Origin: Lysobacteraceae bacterium
Lineage (GTDB): Bacteria; Pseudomonadota; Gammaproteobacteria; Xanthomonadales; Wenzhouxiangellaceae
Direction of reading: 5' to 3'
NCBI GenBank assembly: GCA_020201235.1
Contig: JAIVHD010000002.1
Location: forward strand, 1 to 11,063
DNA length: 11,063 nucleotides
A program made the translations under genes and the position numbers. This document shows, piece by piece, positions 5,877 through 11,063 of this stretch. Within the stretch, counting starts at the first letter, position 1. The number at the start of each line of letters is the position of its first letter. The notes under the pieces are model-generated. The model did no database searches. It had not been told where the DNA came from and saw only the letters and a program-made list of their open reading frames with translations.

Positions 5877-8459
5877 TCAGTCCGGAATGTCCGGATTTTG
5901 ACTGGCCTGGCGGATGCGCGGCGTGATCTGGATGATCGAGTGCCGAACCTCCTTGTCGAGAATCAGCTTGGCGTCGCGCGCAAAAGTCTGCAAGCGTCGA
6001 TCGAAGGTCAGGTTGCCGTCGTCATTGCGGCCCAGGATCTCGATTTGTTGCAGCGAGTCGATGAACTGCCTGAACAGCGTACGATCGGAAAATTCCGGCG
6101 CATCGAACTCGTGCAACAGCGAAATTCGCTGGGCGCTCTGGATGCACATCTTCTCGAGTTGCTGGCGGCTGAGCGTTCCCGAACCGTTCTTGGCCAGTAC
6201 GGCGATGGTGATGTAGTAGCGCTCGAATGTCTGCAGCATCGAGTTACCGAGCAACCTCAGGTAATAGGTCTGGTCCGACCCCCCGGGCGCACGCTGCAGA
6301 TACTCGCCGCTCATTCCCAACAGGCCAAGACGCACCAGTGCATCGGTACAGCGCTGGATGATGATCGGCACCTCCTCCGGTGCCCACGGCAGAAACAGCT
6401 CGTTTTTGAGAAACGGATAGACTGCCTCAGTCAGGCGGCGTACCCGTGTCTTTCGGACTCGCAGGTTGTTCAGAAACGAACAGGCAATCCAGGCGGGCAT
6501 GGCCAGCAAGTGCGAAATGTTGTTGCGAAAATAGGTCAACAGCACGGCGTTTTTCTGATCGACGCGGATGATGTCGCCAAGGGCGTGCTGCTGACGTTCG
6601 ATCACACCCAGCTCCAAGCCGTACTCGATGATCTGCCCCGGCGCTAATTCGGTGATCGTGATTCGGTCAGAATACGCGGTCATGGGGATCAAGCTCTGGT
6701 AGAGACCAATCATCGCTTCGAGATCGGCCTCGTCGAGCGCCTGCTTACGGGTCGCCAAAAGGGTTGCCGCCAGCAGGTTGATCGGATTGACGTGCGCGGC
6801 GCTGTTGATGTTGACCAAGATTCGATCGGCCAGTTGACCGACCACGTTCGGTAACCAGGCCGGCTTGGACTGCGGCCCGAACTCCTGCTCGGCCCAGCCC
6901 GGGGCATGCTCGTCGAGCAAGCAATTGAGCCGGATCGGCTCGCCGAAACTGACCTGCACCTGACCATAATTTTTGCGGATGATATTGATGACGTTGCGAA
7001 AATCGGCCAGCGATTCAGGCTTTTTTTGCTGGCCGGAAAGTTCGGTGATGTATGAGCTGCCCTCAGCCAGCCGCTCGTAGCCAATATATACCGGCTGGAA
7101 TAACAGCGGCCGCTCACGGTCACGCAGAAATGCGCGCAGGGTAATTGAGAGCATGCCGGCGCGCGGCGGCAGCATGCGGCCTGTGCGCGAGCGCGTGCCT
7201 TCGACAAAATATTCCAGCGCCACGCCCTTGCTGATAATGGTACGAACGTACTCGTTAAATACCGCCGAATAAAGCGGCTGCGCCCGAAACGAGCGACGCA
7301 GATAAAAAGCGCCACCGTAGCGCAGCAGGCGGCCGACCACGGGCAGGTTCAGGTTGATGCCGGCCGCGATATGCGGCGGCACAAATCCGCGGCGGTAAAG
7401 AATAAACGACAGCAGCATATAGTCGATATGGCTGCGATGACACGGCACGTAAATCACTTCGTGTCCCTGTTGTGCATCGCGGAACCGGTTGAAATGAAAC
7501 ACCTCAATACCGCGATAGATCCGGTTCCAGAACCAGCCAAACACGATCTCGGCGAGGCGGATAAAGGAATAGGAATAGTCCGCAGCGATTTCGCGCGCGT
7601 ACTTTCGCGCAGCAGCCTCGGCTTCATAAATCTCGATGCCGTCGCGTCGCGCCTTGGCTGCAACCGACTGGCGGACGCTGTCGGAGTGGGCGATTCGGTC
7701 GACCAGCGTACGCCGGTGGGATCGGTCCGGACCGATCGCGGCGGTCCGCACGCGCTTGAAGTGCACGCGCAGCAAACGACCGACACGGCGCAGGGCCACC
7801 TCCGGTCTGCGTTCTTCCCGGCGCTGATCCTCAACGGTTTCGCCCGCCTCTCGCTGCTCGCCGGCACCGTGGGCCACGATTTCAGTCAGTGCGACCGGCT
7901 TGCCGAACTGGACAAAGGTCGCCCGGCCGTTGATCAGTGTGGTCAAGAATCGCCTGACCCGGCCGCCTAAGTCCCAGTTCTCGGAAAACAGGATTTTGGC
8001 GATCGATTGCTCCTTGTCCGGTGCCCGGCCGATCAGCACGGTGACCGGCACAATTCGTACTTCTTTCAACCGGCCGTCTGAAATCGCGTCGACCAGCAGC
8101 TTGAGTGTTCGCGAGTAACCTCGTTTTTGCGGCTGGCGAATGATCAGGCCGCGGTAGCGTCGATTGGCACCAAAGCTGCGCGGAAGAGCAACTTGATCGT
8201 GGTCAAAATCCTGGCTGGGAAGCGGCCAGCCGCGCACGCGGCAAATCTGCTCGAGAATCAGTAGCGAGCTAAACGCATAGGTATCAAGGACGTACAAGAC
8301 CGGCGCGCCGGAGTCGATCCTGAACTCGGCCAGGTCCTCGGGCAACACGGTCGCGCGAACCCACAAATTGAGCACTCGGCTGCACAGCCGCAACCATCGT
8401 TTTTTTACGGCGTTCAGCGTCTTTCCGGGGAATCGGTGGTGAGAAGGCAGTTGTGACAT
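5877..8459 (-). CDS. plsB: Glycerol-3-phosphate 1-O-acyltransferase
   Basis: PlsB acylates sn-glycerol 3-phosphate at position 1 with acyl-ACP or acyl-CoA, the first step of phospholipid synthesis, as a peripheral protein of the inner membrane. All four GPAT blocks are present: HRSHID (341-346, catalytic His and Asp), GAFYLRRS (383-390), FVEGTRSRTGR (418-428) and PVYIGYE (456-462). Other close matches to E. coli PlsB are VPPHIAAGINLN (360-371), VSFGEPIRL (503-511) and YFRNNISHLL (643-652). At 860 residues it is somewhat longer than the 807 of E. coli; an Arg/Glu-rich linker (about 199-235) accounts for some of this. The start at ATG 8459 gives the expected amphipathic basic N-terminus, though its ribosome site is weak. 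The TetR-family gene follows closely downstream. No catalytic residue is missing. Confidence 0.96.
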   Translation of the reverse strand: MSQLPSHHRFPGKTLNAVKKRWLRLCSRVLNLWVRATVLPEDLAEFRIDSGAPVLYVLDTYAFSSLLILEQICRVRGWPLPSQDFDHDQVALPRSFGANRRYRGLIIRQPQKRGYSRTLKLLVDAISDGRLKEVRIVPVTVLIGRAPDKEQSIAKILFSENWDLGGRVRRFLTTLINGRATFVQFGKPVALTEIVAHGAGEQREAGETVEDQRREERRPEVALRRVGRLLRVHFKRVRTAAIGPDRSHRRTLVDRIAHSDSVRQSVAAKARRDGIEIYEAEAAARKYAREIAADYSYSFIRLAEIVFGWFWNRIYRGIEVFHFNRFRDAQQGHEVIYVPCHRSHIDYMLLSFILYRRGFVPPHIAAGINLNLPVVGRLLRYGGAFYLRRSFRAQPLYSAVFNEYVRTIISKGVALEYFVEGTRSRTGRMLPPRAGMLSITLRAFLRDRERPLLFQPVYIGYERLAEGSSYITELSGQQKKPESLADFRNVINIIRKNYGQVQVSFGEPIRLNCLLDEHAPGWAEQEFGPQSKPAWLPNVVGQLADRILVNINSAAHVNPINLLAATLLATRKQALDEADLEAMIGLYQSLIPMTAYSDRITITELAPGQIIEYGLELGVIERQQHALGDIIRVDQKNAVLLTYFRNNISHLLAMPAWIACSFLNNLRVRKTRVRRLTEAVYPFLKNELFLPWAPEEVPIIIQRCTDALVRLGLLGMSGEYLQRAPGGSDQTYYLRLLGNSMLQTFERYYITIAVLAKNGSGTLSRQQLEKMCIQSAQRISLLHEFDAPEFSDRTLFRQFIDSLQQIEILGRNDDGNLTFDRRLQTFARDAKLILDKEVRHSIIQITPRIRQASQNPDIPD

Positions 8460-8490
8460 GAACGCGGGCTGGCATCCGGAAGGAGGCCAG

Positions 8491-8496
8491 AGTGTA
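8491..8496 (-). promoter_or_regulatory. Candidate -10 box of plsB
   Basis: TACACT on the minus strand, 31 bases before the plsB ATG, in the short gap after the receptor gene's terminator. It matches the -10 consensus at 4 of 6 positions, but no good -35 is visible 16-18 bases upstream. A promoter is expected in this gap because of the terminator, and this is the best candidate. Confidence 0.3.
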
Positions 8497-8551
8497 CCCC
8501 AGTGCTGCCCCGATTTTCGCGCCGGGGACTTTGCAGGCTGCTGCCCGGCAA

Positions 8552-8576
8552 TAAAAAAGCCGGCACGGGGCCGGCT
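8552..8576 (-). terminator. Rho-independent terminator of the TonB-dependent receptor gene
   Basis: The stem AGCCGGC (8558-8564) and GCCGGCT (8570-8576) has a five-base loop and, on the minus strand, is followed by a run of six or more T (complement of the A run ending at 8558). It lies about 32 bases after the receptor's stop codon and separates it from plsB, which reads in the same direction. Confidence 0.85.
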
Positions 8577-8607
8577 CGTTTCAACCGGAAGGCGTTGCTG
8601 CGAGAAT

Positions 8608-11028
8608 CTAGAAATTGACCTTGGCGGTCAGCGTGACAGTGCGCGGCGCTCCGAAGAAGGCATTGGCGACCCCTTCCAGCCCAAGCGTTGCCGTCTGCCC
8701 ATCGGGGGTCACAAATTGATGACCAGAAACCTTGTATTCCTTGTCCCCGAGATTCCTGCCGTACAGGCCGATTTCGTATTTTCCGTCCAGTCGCTTCCAA
8801 ATCAGGCTGGCGTCATACAGCGAATAAGCCGATTGGTCCAGGAATTGAGAGGGGATCTCGAACTGGTTGGTATCGCCGCGATACGACCAGGCACCAATGA
8901 TGGAAAACGTGCCGTGGTTGCTCAACACGGCCAGCGGCCGATCGTAGCGCAGGTTGAAATGCGCGGTCCAGTCGGGCGTATTCTGAAATACGCGCTGATC
9001 AGAGACGTCTTGAAGCGCCTGCGAACCGGTTGCCGGATCGCTGACCAGAGCAATAAACTCATCGTACTCGGCATCGATATAACCAACCGCCGTGGCCGCC
9101 GAAAGGTTGTCGCCGGACGTCATCAGATTGCGACCCAGCAGCGCCGTACCCTCGAACTCGACGCCCTTGACGGTGGCCTCGCCGGCGTTGGTGGTTACAC
9201 CTGCGAACGTATCGGACAGGCCGTCGCCGTCGGTGTCGACACCGACCGAGCCGGGAACCTGGATATCAGTATAGTCACTGTAGAAAAACGCCAGACTGGT
9301 CGACACGCGACGATCGAACAAGCTTGATTTAATGCCGGCCTCCCAGGTGTCGACGGTTTCGGGGTCAAACTTCATGAACTCGAACACCTCATCCTCGCTG
9401 ACCGTGCCGTCGCCGTTAAAGTCCGGCGCGGCCGTGGTCAATCCGCGTGGGTCGAAGCCGCCGCCCTTGAAGCCCTGGCTGAACGATCCGTAGACGTTGT
9501 GGTTCTCGCTCGGCTGCCAGGCCAGGCTGATACGCGGTGTGAAATCGGTGAAGGTCTCCGAACCGGAAAAATCGGAGGTGGTCTGAATCGGAATGCCCGG
9601 CCCGCCGAATGTCGGCGAATTGCCGCCAATAAAGGTCTGGCGCAACACGCGCGAATCGCGCTCGTCACTGGTATACCGGCCACCAATCGACAGCTCCAGT
9701 CCGGTGTCGAGTCCAAAGTAATCGGCCAGGTCAAAGCTGACATCGGCAAATACCGACCACGATTCGGTATCGATATCGCCCTCGGTAAACGCGTTCAGGC
9801 CGGGCAGTCCGATCACCTCCCCGGTTTGTGCCAGCAGCACGTCGAATGCGTTGAAGGCATTGGCGTCCAGGTAATAAAAGCCGGCGATTCCGGCAATCCG
9901 GTCGCTGGTATAGGCGAGCTGGAATTCCTGGCTGAACTGCTCGTTTTCATAAATGACCGGCACATCGACATCGGCCACCGGCAGCGCTTCGAAGTCGACC
10001 TGCTGAATATTGTCGTCCTCGCGATAGGACGTGATGCTTTTGAACATCCAGGCCGGACTGATATCGTATTCGGCCAGCAGCGCGATGCCTTTCTGCTCGG
10101 CGTTATTCGGACCGGTCATGCCCGAGCGCGAATCGAATACATCATCAAGAACAGGCGCTCCGGAAAACAGCCCCGGAATCAGGCGGTGGCCGCCGCGCGG
10201 GTTTGAATCGTCGTCGGTATAGTCGCCGGACAGCCTAAAAAACAGATTGTAGGTCGGCGACCACTCGGCACTGGCCCGAATCGCGACGATGTCCTTGTCG
10301 TAGTTTTCCTCGTTCAGGAATCGGTTTTTGCCGAAGCCATCGCGGTTGAACGATGCCACGCTCGCACCTACGGCAAAAGTATCAGATAGCGGAAGTTCGG
10401 CCGATGCGATCAGGTCGGCCTGTGAAAAACTGCCAACCGAACCTTCGAGGCTGAGCGATGGCTCGCGACCCAGTTTCTTGGTTACGTACTTGATTGCACC
10501 GCCGATGGTATTTCGGCCATACAAGGTGCCCTGCGGGCCGCGCAGAACTTCGACGCGCTCGACGTCATAGACTTCCAGCACAGCGCCCATTGGACGATTC
10601 AGGTAGACATCGTCCAGGTAAATGCCGACACCGGCCTCGAAGCCGGCAACCGGGTCCTGCTGGCCGATACCGCGAATGAAAGCCGTCAGCGTATTGTTGG
10701 TGCCGCGCGAGGTTTCGATGGTTGCGTTCGGTACAACCTGGTTCAAGTAAGTAATGTCCTCGGCACCCATGTCCTGCAATTGCTCACCGCTGATCGCAGT
10801 GACCGAGATGGGTACGTCACGCAGCGTCTCGGTACGCCGCCTGGCGGTGACCTGGACCGCACCCAGGTCGGCGACATCGGTTTGTTGCTGCTCGTCCTGG
10901 GCCTCGCGATCATCACGCTGTTGCGCGTAGGCCGCGCCAACGCCCAGGCACAAGCCCGAGAGTAGCGCCGTTCGAATTGCGCCTGCCAGCAGCGAGCGCT
11001 TGTCATTGGTTTTGTGCAAATCGATCAT
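8608..11028 (-). CDS. TonB-dependent outer-membrane receptor
   Basis: An 806-residue outer-membrane transporter of the iron-complex/nutrient type, powered by TonB-ExbBD. A Sec signal peptide (basic start, hydrophobic 13-33) probably ends at AYA-QQ (35/36). A TonB-box-like stretch is at about 55-61 (GAVQVTA). The plug (about 66-185) shows DVPISVTAI (71-79), FIRGIGQQDP (117-126), GVGIYLDDVYLNR (133-145) and VEVLRGPQGTLYGRNTIGG (159-177). A 22-strand barrel is expected in the remainder, which ends in Phe (TLTAKVNF), the normal assembly signal. Two Asp-rich loops lie in the barrel: DFNGDGTVSEDE (536-547), a full EF-hand-type loop, and DTDGDGLSD (598-606). A GAGG about nine bases before ATG 11028 supports the start. 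No extra N-terminal signalling domain, hence no sigma/anti-sigma coupling, is seen. The substrate cannot be told from sequence or neighbours. Confidence 0.93.
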   Translation of the reverse strand: MIDLHKTNDKRSLLAGAIRTALLSGLCLGVGAAYAQQRDDREAQDEQQQTDVADLGAVQVTARRRTETLRDVPISVTAISGEQLQDMGAEDITYLNQVVPNATIETSRGTNNTLTAFIRGIGQQDPVAGFEAGVGIYLDDVYLNRPMGAVLEVYDVERVEVLRGPQGTLYGRNTIGGAIKYVTKKLGREPSLSLEGSVGSFSQADLIASAELPLSDTFAVGASVASFNRDGFGKNRFLNEENYDKDIVAIRASAEWSPTYNLFFRLSGDYTDDDSNPRGGHRLIPGLFSGAPVLDDVFDSRSGMTGPNNAEQKGIALLAEYDISPAWMFKSITSYREDDNIQQVDFEALPVADVDVPVIYENEQFSQEFQLAYTSDRIAGIAGFYYLDANAFNAFDVLLAQTGEVIGLPGLNAFTEGDIDTESWSVFADVSFDLADYFGLDTGLELSIGGRYTSDERDSRVLRQTFIGGNSPTFGGPGIPIQTTSDFSGSETFTDFTPRISLAWQPSENHNVYGSFSQGFKGGGFDPRGLTTAAPDFNGDGTVSEDEVFEFMKFDPETVDTWEAGIKSSLFDRRVSTSLAFFYSDYTDIQVPGSVGVDTDGDGLSDTFAGVTTNAGEATVKGVEFEGTALLGRNLMTSGDNLSAATAVGYIDAEYDEFIALVSDPATGSQALQDVSDQRVFQNTPDWTAHFNLRYDRPLAVLSNHGTFSIIGAWSYRGDTNQFEIPSQFLDQSAYSLYDASLIWKRLDGKYEIGLYGRNLGDKEYKVSGHQFVTPDGQTATLGLEGVANAFFGAPRTVTLTAKVNF

Positions 11029-11063
11029 CGTTCAACCTCGCCAGTCGTTCATTCGGAGTCAAT

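Noticed and set aside
5685..6647. Plus-strand open frame of 320 codons opposite plsB and the TetR gene
   Set aside because: It lies antisense to the conserved C-terminal part of PlsB and the TetR DNA-binding domain, and it has no recognisable motif or ribosome site.
7720..7737. Perfect 18-bp palindrome GATCGGTCCGGACCGATC
   Set aside because: It is inside the plsB coding region, encodes ordinary residues in a linker (about 242-247), and consists of GC-rich codons; no promoter or gene border is near, so chance is the simplest explanation.

Overview
The window looks like chromosomal DNA from a GC-rich gammaproteobacterium. The long-form HisG, the his gene order with ATGA overlaps, the TrpR-family gene leading the his operon, a large PlsB and an 806-residue TonB-dependent receptor together suggest the Xanthomonadales/Lysobacterales or a neighbouring marine or halophilic lineage. 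That placement is inference; no rRNA or tRNA gene is present to confirm it. No mobile element, CRISPR array or prophage gene is visible.

Layout. (1) Positions 1-3040, minus strand: a histidine biosynthesis operon read right to left as TrpR-family regulator, hisG, hisD, hisC. The hisC gene runs to about position 84. The first 83 bases of the window are an exact inverted copy of the hisG/hisD junction (1786-1868), probably a chimeric contig end, so hisC is cut off artificially. (2) Positions 3041-3483: a divergent intergenic region with a perfect 18-bp palindrome (3082-3099) shaped like a TrpR operator, just upstream of the regulator gene. (3) Positions 3484-5106, plus strand: a membrane-bound proton/sodium-pumping pyrophosphatase (hppA) that is open from end to end but lacks an internal block holding the first set of catalytic acidic motifs. 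(4) A hairpin terminator serves both hppA and the convergent minus-strand unit plsB-tetR (8459 to 5159): glycerol-3-phosphate acyltransferase followed 34 bases later by a TetR-family regulator. (5) A TonB-dependent outer-membrane receptor (11028 to 8608, minus strand) with its own terminator and two calcium-binding-type loops in its barrel part.

How it works together. The his genes make the first enzymes of histidine synthesis and are probably autoregulated by the TrpR-like protein through the palindrome; no His-rich leader peptide is seen. PPi is released by HisG and by many other biosynthetic reactions, and HppA would normally recover that energy. PlsB starts phospholipid synthesis, and the TetR gene behind it may respond to a lipid or a hydrophobic compound. 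The receptor imports an unidentified ligand.

Most worth checking: the internal deletion in HppA, the TrpR-type operator and regulator of the his operon, the EF-hand-like loop in the receptor, and the inverted repeat at the window edge.
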